A stretch of 64,000 nt of DNA from an uncultured Oscillospiraceae bacterium (GCA_934667815.1 CAKUMO010000002.1:56413-120412), one strand, 5' to 3'; counted from the first letter of the stretch, positions 34,828 to 43,776 are shown. Notes: generated by a model not told the origin, from the letters alone. A program made the numbers and translations.

Positions 34828-36108
34828 TTATTCCGCGAACCACGACGCGGCGGGAACATGCGTGCTTTTCAAATCTACATTGCGAAATACCGGTTCGATT
34901 CCCTCAACCAGCAGCTCGACGGTATCGACCTCGCGGAGGGCAGAGAGCGTTGCAATAATTGAGCGTACCGCAAGACGCTCCTGCGCGGGATTGCGGCAGC
35001 CGTCAAGGAATTCGCGCGTCAGATCGACCGTGCAGGCGCCGTTTTCCAGCTTGATAGAAAGAAGCTTCGTGCCCGCGGGAACGTAACTGCGGATGCCGTT
35101 CGATTCCTCAAAGCCCAAAAGCGCCTCGAGCACGCGCTGCGCAACCGGCATCTCGTCCTCAAAGACAAGCATGCGCGCAATGGGCACAAGCAAGCCATCC
35201 AGCTCGGCCGCGGGATAGATCGTGACATCCAGAAAGCCGCTGGGATCCTGCGGTGCAATCAGGGACTCGTCGCGCCGCAGCTCCTTGGAAAGCTCCATCA
35301 GACCCAGCGTTTCCATCGGCGCGCCCGCAACCCAGAGATCGACCGATCGGATCTCCGGCAGCTCCGTCAGAGTGTTCACAATGGCATACACACCAAGACG
35401 TGCAGCCTGAAAATCATGCTCCAACCCGGTTGCAAATGCCGAAGATACATCCACCGTGCAGATGCCGTTCTCCACGGTCACGCCGAGCAAAGCGGTTGCT
35501 TGCGGGAAAGTCGAATTCTCTTGAGAAAAGAGCTGCTCGAGCACAAAACGCGGCTTTTCCGATGCATCCATGGCTTCTGTTGTGACGGTCTCGCGGCGCA
35601 GATAGCGGCCGTCTGCAAAATAGAGCGTCATTTCCTCCTGCTGCGGCTCCATGGAGGTGTCGGCAAAGAGAATATCTTTTTGGGTAAGCGTGACGGAATC
35701 CTCCTTGCCGCTGAGGGTGATACTCACCTTTTGCACCGCGTCGAGCTGCAAAAGCGTTCTGGCAATCGCCGCACGCGCCAGAGACACCTCAATGGCCGGG
35801 CGGGTGTAATAAGGATCGGAGAAGATCAAGACCGCCGTGTCCGCGTCGAGATAGGCGCTTTCGAGCGTCCATTCTGCGGGAACGACACTGCGAAGCTGCT
35901 TGTCGGTTGGGCCTCGCAGATAATCCGTCATCAACTCATACAGCGAAAGCGTGCCGGCGTCCAGCGTAACCGATTCCGGCATCAGGACTGCCGTCTCGTC
36001 CTTTGCGCTGCGATAGTAAAATTCAAAATCGCCGTTCGGCGCGGCAGCAGCGCCCGTACAGCCGGTGAGAAACACGGCAAGCAGGAGCATGGCAACAATT
36101 CGTTTCAT
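34828..36108 (-). CDS. Lipoprotein with GerMN-type domains
   Basis: A 426-residue protein with a lipoprotein signal (LLLAVFLTGC, modified Cys near residue 17). Repeated GerMN-like modules follow, each with the pattern V(P)xGTxLLxI/V..(NG)xCTVDLTxxF and a closing alpha helix (GLGVYAIVNTL-type). In Bacillus, GerM is needed for germination and sporulation, and LpqB-like lipoproteins are partnered with two-component systems. Here it overlaps the histidine kinase gene by 4 bases, which supports an accessory role to that sensor. Confidence 0.88.
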   Translation of the reverse strand: MKRIVAMLLLAVFLTGCTGAAAAPNGDFEFYYRSAKDETAVLMPESVTLDAGTLSLYELMTDYLRGPTDKQLRSVVPAEWTLESAYLDADTAVLIFSDPYYTRPAIEVSLARAAIARTLLQLDAVQKVSITLSGKEDSVTLTQKDILFADTSMEPQQEEMTLYFADGRYLRRETVTTEAMDASEKPRFVLEQLFSQENSTFPQATALLGVTVENGICTVDVSSAFATGLEHDFQAARLGVYAIVNTLTELPEIRSVDLWVAGAPMETLGLMELSKELRRDESLIAPQDPSGFLDVTIYPAAELDGLLVPIARMLVFEDEMPVAQRVLEALLGFEESNGIRSYVPAGTKLLSIKLENGACTVDLTREFLDGCRNPAQERLAVRSIIATLSALREVDTVELLVEGIEPVFRNVDLKSTHVPAASWFAE

Positions 36109-37547
36109 TCCGTTTCCTCCGTGTCAAAGCTCGGGAAGCTGACCTCAAAGCGCGTTCCGCCGCCCTCGCGCGCAAAGGCACCGAGAGTACCGTAGTTGCG
36201 CTGCACCATATCGTGTACGATGGAAAGCCCGAGTCCCGCGCCGCCCTTGGCGCGGGAGCGCGCCTTATCCACCCGGTAGAAGCGTTCAAAAATATGTGCG
36301 CGCGCCTCCTCCGGAATGCCCGGGCCTGTATCCTCAACGGACAGGAGCACATCGTCCTGCACGCGGCGCAGACGTACACCGATCCAGCCCTTGTCAGAAT
36401 TGTATTTTATGGCGTTTTCGACGAGATTAAATGCGATCTGATACAGATCATCCTCCACCGTCATGAGCATGCAGCGCTCGCCCAGCTCGGTCTCGATGGT
36501 AATGCCGCGCAGCTCGGCCAGCGGACGCAGCATCCGCACAACCTTTTGCACCACCGGAACTGCATCGAGAATTTCGCGTTCGTCCTCGACAGAGCTGTCG
36601 AGCTTCGTCAGGGTCAGGAGCTTCTGCGAAAGGCGGCCGAGGCGGTCGGCCTCGCGTCCGATGTCGCCAATGAATTCTCGTTCGGTCTCCTCGTCCATTT
36701 CGTTCTGTAAAATGGAATCTGAAAGCAGCTTGATCGAGGCAAGGGGCGTTTTCAGCTCATGCGAAGCGTCGGAGACGAACTGGCGGCGGCGCTCCTCGGA
36801 GCTGTTCAGCCGCTCGGCAAGGTTGTTGAATTCCCGCGCAAGCGTGTTGATCTCGTCATGGCCGCGCAGTTTGATCTTGTAGCTGTAATCGCCCTCGCGC
36901 ATATAGCGGACGGATTGCAGGATGCCGCGCAGACGGCGCGAAAACGCTGCCGAGAAAAAGAACGAGAACACCACGACCGCAATCTCCAGGCCGACGGAAA
37001 TGCGCAGAATGTTCGCTTGCAGCGCGGAAATGATCGCGGCACGCTCGGTGTCATACTCGACCAGATACACGCCCCCCAGAACTTTTCCGCCGGCCATGAG
37101 CGGCACTGCCGCCCGCGTCTCGATGGCTTCACCGTTGTAGCTGCCATGAAATACGTCGTTGCCCTCTAAGGCGCGTACTACCTCCGGATACATCAGGAAT
37201 TTACCGTCGGCGCTGCCCGTTTTTAACGAGTCGTAGACAACCGTGCCGCCCGCATCCGTCACGACCGTACGCGCGGTGCGCAGGTCGTCCAGCGAATTGA
37301 CCGCCTGCGCCGTCTTTGTCTGCGTCAGCTCGTCAAGCTGCAAAAGCGCCGTCGTCATGAGCTGCGCCTTTTCCTCAAGCGAGCGGTGCTGCGCACTGAA
37401 GATCAGGCTGCGCGTCGAGTTCGCCGCGTAAATATTCAGGAAAAACAAAATCACCGTTGTGATCGCGACATACGCTGCGGCGTAGCGAAGCTGAGAGCTT
37501 CCCGGCAACAGCGTCAGGCGTTTTTTAGGCTTTGAAATAGTACCCAA
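36105..37547 (-). CDS. Membrane sensor histidine kinase (WalK/ResE/LpqB-partner type)
   Basis: A 480-residue sensor kinase. The N-terminal membrane helix is near residues 20-40 (YAAAYVAITTVILFFLNIY), an extracytoplasmic sensor domain spans about 45-180, and a second helix follows. It then has HAMP (about 205-260), HisKA with the phosphoacceptor in SHELKTPL (near 270) and HATPase_c with N and G boxes (NLVENAIKYN, DTGPGIP, GLGLSIVHDM). The sensed signal is unknown. It overlaps the response regulator gene by 23 bases. Confidence 0.94.
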   Translation of the reverse strand: MGTISKPKKRLTLLPGSSQLRYAAAYVAITTVILFFLNIYAANSTRSLIFSAQHRSLEEKAQLMTTALLQLDELTQTKTAQAVNSLDDLRTARTVVTDAGGTVVYDSLKTGSADGKFLMYPEVVRALEGNDVFHGSYNGEAIETRAAVPLMAGGKVLGGVYLVEYDTERAAIISALQANILRISVGLEIAVVVFSFFFSAAFSRRLRGILQSVRYMREGDYSYKIKLRGHDEINTLAREFNNLAERLNSSEERRRQFVSDASHELKTPLASIKLLSDSILQNEMDEETEREFIGDIGREADRLGRLSQKLLTLTKLDSSVEDEREILDAVPVVQKVVRMLRPLAELRGITIETELGERCMLMTVEDDLYQIAFNLVENAIKYNSDKGWIGVRLRRVQDDVLLSVEDTGPGIPEEARAHIFERFYRVDKARSRAKGGAGLGLSIVHDMVQRNYGTLGAFAREGGGTRFEVSFPSFDTEETE

Positions 37548-38202
37548 CTCCCCATTTGGTCATAAAATACTTCGGTTCAGCGGGATTCGTCTCCAGCTTT
37601 TCACGGATGCGGCGGATATGAACGTCCACCGTGCGGATGTCGCTGCGGTATTCATCATATCCCCAGACAAGATCGAGCAGGTTTTCTCTGGAATAAACAC
37701 GGTTCGGGTTGCGGATAAGCAGCTCTACGACGTCAAATTCCCGTGCGGTCAGCTCGGCGAGATGACCGTCCTTGTAAACGTTGCGCTCCTGCGTATCCAC
37801 GGTCAATTCACCGACGGTGATGCGGTTTTTCTTATTTTCCAACGCACCGCTGCGGCGCAGCAGCGCCTTGATACGCGCTTTCAGCTCCAGAATATTGAAG
37901 GGCTTGGTCAGATAATCGTCCGCACCATGCTCAAAGCCCATGAGCTTGTCCATATCCAGCGTGCGCGCGGTGAGCATAATGACCGGCACGTCCGAAAACT
38001 CGCGGATGCGGCGGCAGGCCTCCATGCCGTCGATCTCCGGCATCATGACGTCCAGTACGATCAGCCGCACCTCCGGGTCGTGTGCCAGTTCAATGGCCTC
38101 GCGGCCGTTGCTGCCCGTGACGACCTGGTAGCCCTCGTTCTGCAAATTAAAGCGAATGCCCTTGACCAGCAATTCTTCGTCGTCAACGACAAGGATCTTC
38201 AT
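37525..38202 (-). CDS. OmpR/PhoB-family response regulator
   Basis: A 225-residue regulator with a receiver domain (DDEE at residues 7-10, phosphorylated Asp near 52 in VLDVMMP, conserved Thr in MLTART, Lys in YLTKPF) and a C-terminal winged helix (VHIRRIREKLE, KWGVGYYFKA). It pairs with the kinase downstream. It starts 4 bases after comEA. Confidence 0.96.
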   Translation of the reverse strand: MKILVVDDEELLVKGIRFNLQNEGYQVVTGSNGREAIELAHDPEVRLIVLDVMMPEIDGMEACRRIREFSDVPVIMLTARTLDMDKLMGFEHGADDYLTKPFNILELKARIKALLRRSGALENKKNRITVGELTVDTQERNVYKDGHLAELTAREFDVVELLIRNPNRVYSRENLLDLVWGYDEYRSDIRTVDVHIRRIREKLETNPAEPKYFMTKWGVGYYFKA

Positions 38203-38206
38203 AAAT

Positions 38207-38605
38207 TTACCTCACTGTGATGTATTCTAGGATTGCACTCAGGCGTTTTTCGCCGATTCCGGAAATATTGCGCAGCTCCTCCACACTGGAAAACCTGCCG
38301 TTCTGCTCGCGGTAGTCCACGATTCTCTGCGCAAGCGCAGGCCCGATGCCGGGCAGCGTAGTCAAATCCTCAACGCTTGCCAGATTGATGTCGAGAAGCC
38401 CGTCCACATACGCCGCGCCCTGCGTGGATTCCGGAGGCGATTCCGGCGCCGCCGTGCTTTCAGGAACCGCGGCGGTCGGCGTCTTGGTCGTATAGATCGT
38501 CACCGAGGCTGGCTCCCGCTGTTTCCCGATAAATAGCCCGACGCAAAAGCCTGCAAAGGTCAGCGTCAACATCAGCAAGACCAGTGCAATTTTTCTCTCT
38601 TTCAT
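38207..38605 (-). CDS. comEA: ComEA-like helix-hairpin-helix DNA-binding protein
   Basis: A 132-residue protein with an N-terminal membrane anchor (ALVLLMLTLTFAGFCVGLFIG), a Thr/Pro/Glu-rich linker and a C-terminal double HhH domain (INLASVEDLTTLPGIGPALAQRIVDYR and ISGIGEKRLSAIL). ComEA is the surface DNA receptor in natural transformation; in many Clostridia this is the only com gene seen nearby. It lies immediately before the two-component genes, an unusual partner. Confidence 0.9.
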   Translation of the reverse strand: MKERKIALVLLMLTLTFAGFCVGLFIGKQREPASVTIYTTKTPTAAVPESTAAPESPPESTQGAAYVDGLLDINLASVEDLTTLPGIGPALAQRIVDYREQNGRFSSVEELRNISGIGEKRLSAILEYITVR

Positions 38606-38626
38606 CGCTTTTCCCCTCGCTCTGCG

Positions 38627-38654
38627 TTGACATAACCCGCAAATTTGCTATAAT
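38627..38654 (+). promoter_or_regulatory. Promoter of the D,D-carboxypeptidase gene
   Basis: TTGACA (38627-38632), a 16-base spacer and TATAAT (38649-38654) lie on the plus strand, leaving a leader of roughly 80 bases. Confidence 0.85.
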
Positions 38655-38682
38655 AGGAAAGGAAACGGAACTGCACTTTTTT

Positions 38683-38712
38683 ATTATAGCACAAACCTAT
38701 CTGCCGCGGCAA
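38683..38712 (-). promoter_or_regulatory. Probable promoter of the comEA operon
   Basis: Minus-strand TTGCCG (38707-38712), an 18-base spacer and TATAAT (38683-38688). It faces the opposing carboxypeptidase promoter, so the two transcripts overlap by about 15-20 bases. Confidence 0.55.
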
Positions 38713-38742
38713 TGCTTCTCCGCCGCTTTTTGGAGGAATCTT

Positions 38743-40203
38743 ATGAAAAAAACACGGATTTTGTCTCTCGCGCTGCTTCTTGCGCTGCTTCTGAACTGCT
38801 TTTCGCTGACTGCACTGGCGGAACCGGACGACACGTCAAGCACAGTCTCCGAACCGACGGAGTCGGCGAGCCCAGCCGTGACCGGCGTCACCCCGCCGCC
38901 GGCGCTGCTGGACTACGCCGTAGACGATACCTATTACGTCCGCGCAAAAGCCTCCGCCCTCATCGATCTGGACGCGGGCGCCCTGCTCTACGGCGGCAAC
39001 ATCGATGCGCAGATCTATCCCGCCAGCCTGACCAAGATCATGACCTGCATGATCGCGCTTGAGCGCGGAAATCTGGACGACATTCTGACCGTCTCGGAAT
39101 CCTCACAGCAGGATCTTGTCATCGGCGGCAGCACGGCCAACCTCAAGGTTGGCGAACAGATCTCGCTTCGCGAGCTGCTGTACTGCGTGATGGTCTCCTC
39201 GGCCAATGAAGCGTGCAATGTTCTGGCGGAATACATATCCGGCAGCATCAGCGGCTTCGTCGCCCTGATGAATGAATATGCCGCGGCGCTGGGCATGACC
39301 TCGACGCATTATGCCAACACGCACGGTCTGCACTCGGACGAGCATTACACGACCGTCCGCGATCTGAGCACGCTCGTGCGCTGGGCATGGCAGCACGAGC
39401 TGTTCCGCGAATTTTCCACCGTCACAAAGCATGTCGTGCCCGCAACGAACCTCTCCGAGGAGCGTGAGCTGCATACGACGAACTATCTCACCAGCGGTCT
39501 CGTTGTCGGCAAGTATTACTACGAGAAAGCAGCGGGCATCAAGACGGGCTTTACCTCCAAGGCGGGCGGCTGCCTGATCTCTACTGCGCAGGACGGCGAT
39601 AAGCATCTTTTGAGCATCGTCGTCGGCTGCGACACCATTGAAAACGACGACGGCACGACCACGGATGAACGCTTCACGGAGACGAAGAAGCTGCTGGAAT
39701 ACGGCCTGAATCACTTTTCCCTCGTGCAGGTGCTCTCCGACACAACCATGGCCGGAATGCCTGAGGTGCTCTACGCCGAGGGACGCGGCAGCGTCGTTGT
39801 GCGTGCGAAGGACAACATCAGCGTGTTGCTGCCGGACGGCTTTGATGTATCTAAAATTGAAATGCAGGTCAGCTATACCTCCGGACCTCCACTCGAAGCG
39901 CCGCTTGAGGCCGGGCAGACCGTCGGCACCGTGACCGCCGTTTATGAGGGAAAGCCCATTGCCTCCTGTGACCTCGTCACGCTCACAGCCGTAGCCCGTT
40001 CTGTGCCGGAATATGTCGCCGACAAGGCCAATGAAGCAGTGGGCGGCTTCTTCGGCCGGATGATGCACTATTGGTATCTGACCGTTCCCCTGCTGTTGGT
40101 CGTGCTGGCCGTTGCGGTCATGTTTATTCTGCGCGCGGTCAACATCCGCAAGGCAAAAAAGCGCCGCGCCCGCCGTGATGCCCGGAGAGATCGCCATGAA
40201 TGA
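38743..40203 (+). CDS. D-alanyl-D-alanine carboxypeptidase (peptidase S11)
   Basis: A 486-residue penicillin-binding protein that trims the terminal D-Ala of peptidoglycan stem peptides. The signal peptide is MKKTRILSLALLLALLL, cleaved near residue 26. The active site is SxxK at Ser95-Lys98 (PASLTKIM), with SxN in SSANEA and KTG in IKTGFTS. A C-terminal membrane helix (LLLVVLAVAVMFIL) and basic tail replace the usual amphipathic helix. In spore-formers such enzymes include vegetative DacA and sporulation DacB/DacF; which one is unclear. The first gene of a plus-strand operon, with TGGAGGAA before its start. Confidence 0.94.
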   Translation: MKKTRILSLALLLALLLNCFSLTALAEPDDTSSTVSEPTESASPAVTGVTPPPALLDYAVDDTYYVRAKASALIDLDAGALLYGGNIDAQIYPASLTKIMTCMIALERGNLDDILTVSESSQQDLVIGGSTANLKVGEQISLRELLYCVMVSSANEACNVLAEYISGSISGFVALMNEYAAALGMTSTHYANTHGLHSDEHYTTVRDLSTLVRWAWQHELFREFSTVTKHVVPATNLSEERELHTTNYLTSGLVVGKYYYEKAAGIKTGFTSKAGGCLISTAQDGDKHLLSIVVGCDTIENDDGTTTDERFTETKKLLEYGLNHFSLVQVLSDTTMAGMPEVLYAEGRGSVVVRAKDNISVLLPDGFDVSKIEMQVSYTSGPPLEAPLEAGQTVGTVTAVYEGKPIASCDLVTLTAVARSVPEYVADKANEAVGGFFGRMMHYWYLTVPLLLVVLAVAVMFILRAVNIRKAKKRRARRDARRDRHE

Positions 40204-40753
40204 GATGGAAGTATTACGGCAGGAATGTGAACGCTGCACCGCTTGTCCGCTGAGCAAAACGCGGCACAACGTGGTCTTTGGCGTCGGCCCCTGCCCGTCG
40301 GACATCGTTTTTGTGGGCGAAGGTCCCGGTCAGCAGGAGGATCTGCAAGGCGAACCGTTCGTTGGTGCTGCCGGAAAGCTGCTGGACGATATGCTCTCCA
40401 TCATCGACCTTGGCCGCCACAACTGCTACATCTGCAACATCGTCAAATGTCGGCCGCCGCAGAATCGTGACCCGCTTCCGCAGGAGCAGGACGCGTGCAT
40501 CGGTTATTTGGAGCGCCAGCTTGCGCTTTTGAAGCCGAAGATCGTCGTCTGCCTCGGAAGAATTGCCGCGATGCGGCTCATCAAGCCTGATTTCCGCATT
40601 ACGCGCGAGCATGGACAGTGGTTCCAGAAGGACGGCGTGTCTTACATGGCAATCTATCATCCATCGGCGCTGCTGCGCGATGTCGCAAAGCGTCCGGAAA
40701 CCTTCACGGATCTGCTCTCGCTGCGTGAGCGGGCGAAAGGAGTCAACAAATGA
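40196..40753 (+). CDS. Uracil-DNA glycosylase, family 4/5-type [4Fe-4S]
   Basis: A 185-residue uracil-DNA glycosylase that excises uracil from DNA in base excision repair. Motif 1 is GEGPGQQED, near residue 40. Iron-sulfur cysteines are in CERCTACPL and CNIVKC. The C-terminal motif HPSALL matches family 4. The start overlaps the carboxypeptidase stop by 8 bases and is preceded by GGAGAG. The stop overlaps the start of xth by 4 bases, so the two repair enzymes are coupled. Confidence 0.94.
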   Translation: MNEMEVLRQECERCTACPLSKTRHNVVFGVGPCPSDIVFVGEGPGQQEDLQGEPFVGAAGKLLDDMLSIIDLGRHNCYICNIVKCRPPQNRDPLPQEQDACIGYLERQLALLKPKIVVCLGRIAAMRLIKPDFRITREHGQWFQKDGVSYMAIYHPSALLRDVAKRPETFTDLLSLRERAKGVNK

Positions 40754-41505
40754 AATTTGTATCTTGGAATGTCAACGGCATCCGCGCCTGCCTGCAAAAG
40801 GGCTTTGAGGACGTATTCCACGCGATGAACGCGGACATTTTCTGCCTGCAGGAGACCAAGGCACAGCCGCATCAGGTCGAGCTTGATCTGCCAGGCTATG
40901 AGCAATTCTGGTACTCTGCCGAGAAAAAAGGCTATTCCGGCACGGCGATCTTCGCCAAGCGCACGCCGCTGAACGTCACCTATGGGGTTGGAGTCGAGGA
41001 ACTCGATCATGAGGGGCGCGTCATCGCGCTGGAATACCCGGAATTTTACTTTCTCACCTGCTACACGCCCAACGCGCAGGACGGCCTGAAACGCATCGAC
41101 CACCGCATGGTCTGGGAGGATGCGTTCCGCGAGCATCTCTGCACGCTGGACGCAACAAAGCCGGTTGTCGTCTGCGGCGATCTGAACGTTGCACACAACG
41201 AGATCGACCTGAAAAATCCCGGCCCGAACCGCGGCAACGCCGGTTTTTCCGACGAGGAACGCGGCAAGTTCAACGAGCTGCTCGCCGCCGGTTTCACGGA
41301 TACGTTCCGCTACCACAACCCCGACCTTGCGGGGGCATATTCCTGGTGGAGCTACCGCAATCACGCGCGGCAGAACAACGCAGGCTGGCGCATTGACTAT
41401 TTTCTGGTCTCCGACCGTCTGCGCGACCGCATCGAGTCCACGCCCATCTATTCCGAGGTTCTCGGATCCGATCACTGCCCGGTGGGGCTGGAACTGAATA
41501 TCTAA
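40750..41505 (+). CDS. xth: Exodeoxyribonuclease III / AP endonuclease
   Basis: A 251-residue ExoIII-family apurinic endonuclease that acts after a glycosylase in base excision repair. Motifs are NVNGIRAC, LQETKAQ, GDLNVAHNEIDL, WWSYRNHARQNNAGWRIDYFLVS and the terminal SDHCPV. Its position directly after a uracil glycosylase fits sequential steps of the same pathway. Confidence 0.97.
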   Translation: MKFVSWNVNGIRACLQKGFEDVFHAMNADIFCLQETKAQPHQVELDLPGYEQFWYSAEKKGYSGTAIFAKRTPLNVTYGVGVEELDHEGRVIALEYPEFYFLTCYTPNAQDGLKRIDHRMVWEDAFREHLCTLDATKPVVVCGDLNVAHNEIDLKNPGPNRGNAGFSDEERGKFNELLAAGFTDTFRYHNPDLAGAYSWWSYRNHARQNNAGWRIDYFLVSDRLRDRIESTPIYSEVLGSDHCPVGLELNI

Positions 41506-41513
41506 TAACACGC

Positions 41514-41818
41514 AGAGCCGCTTCAAAAGAAGCGGCTCTCAGCGTGTCGAAAAACTCTTTTCGGCACGCTGCCAGACTGCGAAAAAGTTCGGAAGACAAG
41601 CAACTCACGCCCGTCGGCGTACATAGGTACGGTAGTGCGTGAGTTGCGCAGTAAGTCAAAATTCTTGCGTAGCAAGCTGGTTTTTAGGCTGAAAAGTTTG
41701 GAATTCCAGACTTTTGTAAATGAAATCCAAAGAGAAAAAATTCATTGAATTGTGAATCGATTTTGACGATTACGGACTTTTTTGACAGTCTGAGAGCCGC
41801 TTCAAAAGAAGCGGCTCT
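41514..41818. repeat. Intergenic element flanked by identical hairpins, with imperfect terminal inverted repeats (MITE-like)
   Basis: The gap between convergent xth and nadE has no gene. The 26-base self-complementary block AGAGCCGCTTC-AAAA-GAAGCGGCTCT occurs at 41514-41539 and again at 41793-41818. Inside, 18-base ends CAGCGTGTCGAAAAACTC (41540-41557) and the reverse complement of 41775-41792 (CAGACTGTCAAAAAAGTC) match at 14 of 18. The interior holds a hairpin at 41541-41570 and a longer one ending GCGTGAGTTGC near 41646. Each outer block may terminate one flanking gene. No transposase is present. Confidence 0.75.
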
Positions 41819-41824
41819 GATATT

Positions 41825-42568
41825 TTATTCTTCTACGCTGTAAGGGAATACGTCCATATAGCGCACCTTGAAGCGATTGATGGCATACAGGCGGTCAATG
41901 CGCTCCTTGGTCTGCGTTTCCGGCACGATGCCGTCGCGGATGTAGGCATCAAGCGTGTCATAGGTAAAGCCCAGCTTTTCCTCATCGGTCTGTCCGCACA
42001 GGCCGTCGATGGGCACCTTGTCCACCAGTACCGCAGGAAGGCCAAGCTCACGCCCGAGCGCGCGCACCTCGCGCACGCACAGCAGTGACAACGGGCTGAA
42101 ATCACCGGCATTGTCGCCATAGCGCGTGGAATAGCCCACCCAGTCCTCCGAAAGATTGCAGGTATTGGCTACGCGGCCGTTGCGGCTCTGCGCGACAGCG
42201 TAAAGCGTCGCCATGCGCAGACGCGGCGCAAGATTGATCGTCGTATCGCGGCTCACCTCGCCCAGCTCGGACTTGACGGAGGCCAGAAGTCCCTCATAGC
42301 CGTCGTGAATGTTGACGGTGTAATTCTCGATTCCCAAATGCTTGACCAGAAGCTGCGACATGTCAATGTCATGCTGACTGCCGTTGGGCATCAGCACGCC
42401 GATGACACGCTCACGACCGAGCGCCTCAACGCACAGCGCAGCCACAACCGAGCTGTCCTTGCCGCCGGAAATGCCGACGATAGCGTTGCAACCCTTGCCG
42501 TTGACCTCAAACCAGCCGCGGATCCAGCCGACGACATCCTCTTTCACTTTTTTCGCATTGAACTCCAT
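41825..42568 (-). CDS. nadE: NAD synthase, ammonia-type
   Basis: A 247-residue NAD+ synthetase making NAD from nicotinate adenine dinucleotide and ATP. The PP-loop motif is GISGGKDSS near residue 32, with a conserved NLSEDWVGYSTRYGD segment. There is no N-terminal glutamine amidohydrolase domain, so it should use ammonia. The ATG at 42568 has GGAGGAA upstream. It is divergent from pfkA. Confidence 0.95.
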   Translation of the reverse strand: MEFNAKKVKEDVVGWIRGWFEVNGKGCNAIVGISGGKDSSVVAALCVEALGRERVIGVLMPNGSQHDIDMSQLLVKHLGIENYTVNIHDGYEGLLASVKSELGEVSRDTTINLAPRLRMATLYAVAQSRNGRVANTCNLSEDWVGYSTRYGDNAGDFSPLSLLCVREVRALGRELGLPAVLVDKVPIDGLCGQTDEEKLGFTYDTLDAYIRDGIVPETQTKERIDRLYAINRFKVRYMDVFPYSVEE

Positions 42569-42600
42569 TTTAGTTTCCTCCAAGCGGTGGATTTTTTTAC

Positions 42601-42629
42601 AATATACCATATTTGTCCGGAGATTTCCA
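42601..42629 (-). promoter_or_regulatory. Probable promoter of nadE
   Basis: Minus-strand TGGAAA (42624-42629), a 17-base spacer and TATATT (42601-42606). It lies about 33 bases before the start codon. Confidence 0.5.
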
Positions 42630-42640
42630 CTGCTTTTCCC

Positions 42641-42669
42641 TTTACTTTTTTGAAAAAAATCGCTATAAT
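42641..42669 (+). promoter_or_regulatory. Promoter of pfkA
   Basis: TTTACT (42641-42646), a 17-base spacer and consensus TATAAT (42664-42669) on the plus strand. Confidence 0.75.
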
Positions 42670-42714
42670 ATGATTGAATTTTTTGCCGAATCCGGCAGGA
42701 TAGGTGGGATACAT

Positions 42715-43704
42715 ATGCATGAAATTAAAAAGAGCGCCGTCCGGCGCATCGGCGTGCTGACCAGCGGCGGTGACGCCCCCGGCATGAACGCGGCGGTTCG
42801 TTCCGTTGTCCGCGCGGCCATCAGCATGGATATCGACGTCGTGGGCATTCGCCGCGGCTGGAATGGCCTCATCAACGGCGACATCGTCCGTCTGGACGAA
42901 AAGAGCGTCGCACACATCATCAATCGCGGCGGCACGATGCTCTACACCGCGCGCAGCGAGGAATTTATGACCGAAGCCGGCCAGCAGAAGGCCGTCAACA
43001 CCTGCAAGCTGCTCGGTCTCGACGGCATCGTTGCCATTGGCGGCGACGGCACGTTCCGCGGTGCGCTGGCGCTTTCGAAGTATGGCATTTCCGTCGTCGG
43101 CATCCCCGGCACGATCGACAACGACATTGCCTGCACCGACTACTGCATCGGCTTTGATACCGCTGCCAACACCGCCATCGAGTGCATCGACAAGCTGCGC
43201 GACACGATGCAGTCACACGAGCGCTGCTCCGTGGTCGAGGTCATGGGACGCAATGCCGGTCATCTGGCGCTGTATGTCGGCCTTGCCGTCGGCGCGACCG
43301 CGCTGTTGATCCCCGAAAACAAGGGCAATTTCGACACAGAGATCATCGAAAAGATCCGCACCGCGCGTCTGAATGGCTTTACCCATTTCATGGTCGTCGT
43401 TGCGGAGGGCGCAGGCAGCGCCTTCGACGTCGCCAAACGCATCAAGGAGGAGATCGCCATCGACCCGCGTGTAACCGTGCTCGGCCATGTGCAGCGCGGC
43501 GGCACGCCCTCCGGTCGCGATCGCGTCAATGCCACACGCATGGGCTACCGCGCCGTTGAAATTCTCGCAGACGGCCAGACGAACCGCTTGATTGGCATCC
43601 GCAACGGCAAAATCTACGACGTGGACATTGAAGAAGGCCTGGCAGAGACCAAGGGCATCGACCTTGAAGAACTGACCGTCCTTGAAGCAATGACATGTAA
43701 ATAA
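42715..43704 (+). CDS. pfkA: 6-phosphofructokinase (ATP-dependent)
   Basis: A 329-residue PfkA-type kinase committing fructose-6-phosphate to glycolysis. Motifs include TSGGDAPGMNAAVR near the N-terminus, AIGGDGTFRGA with the ATP-site Gly pair, PGTIDNDIACTDY with the catalytic Asp, and EVMGRNAGHLAL. The Gly-Asp-Gly-Thr loop is typical of ATP-dependent enzymes; PPi enzymes often have Asp here. The start ATG is preceded by AGGTGGG. The gene stands alone with promoter and terminator. Confidence 0.97.
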   Translation: MHEIKKSAVRRIGVLTSGGDAPGMNAAVRSVVRAAISMDIDVVGIRRGWNGLINGDIVRLDEKSVAHIINRGGTMLYTARSEEFMTEAGQQKAVNTCKLLGLDGIVAIGGDGTFRGALALSKYGISVVGIPGTIDNDIACTDYCIGFDTAANTAIECIDKLRDTMQSHERCSVVEVMGRNAGHLALYVGLAVGATALLIPENKGNFDTEIIEKIRTARLNGFTHFMVVVAEGAGSAFDVAKRIKEEIAIDPRVTVLGHVQRGGTPSGRDRVNATRMGYRAVEILADGQTNRLIGIRNGKIYDVDIEEGLAETKGIDLEELTVLEAMTCK

Positions 43705-43710
43705 GCAGCA

Positions 43711-43748
43711 ATGCCAGCCGCTTACCACCAGCGGCTGGCATTATCATT
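43711..43748 (+). terminator. Terminator of pfkA
   Basis: A 12-base perfect stem (ATGCCAGCCGCT with its complement) and a 7-base loop are followed by TATCATTTTTC. It lies 6 bases after the stop. Confidence 0.85.
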
Positions 43749-43776
43749 TTTCGTTGCTCTCATAACGCACTCTCAA

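Noticed and set aside
41541..41792. The element core considered as a small RNA gene
   Set aside because: No promoter box was found and its ends look like inverted repeats; a repeat element explains the structure better.
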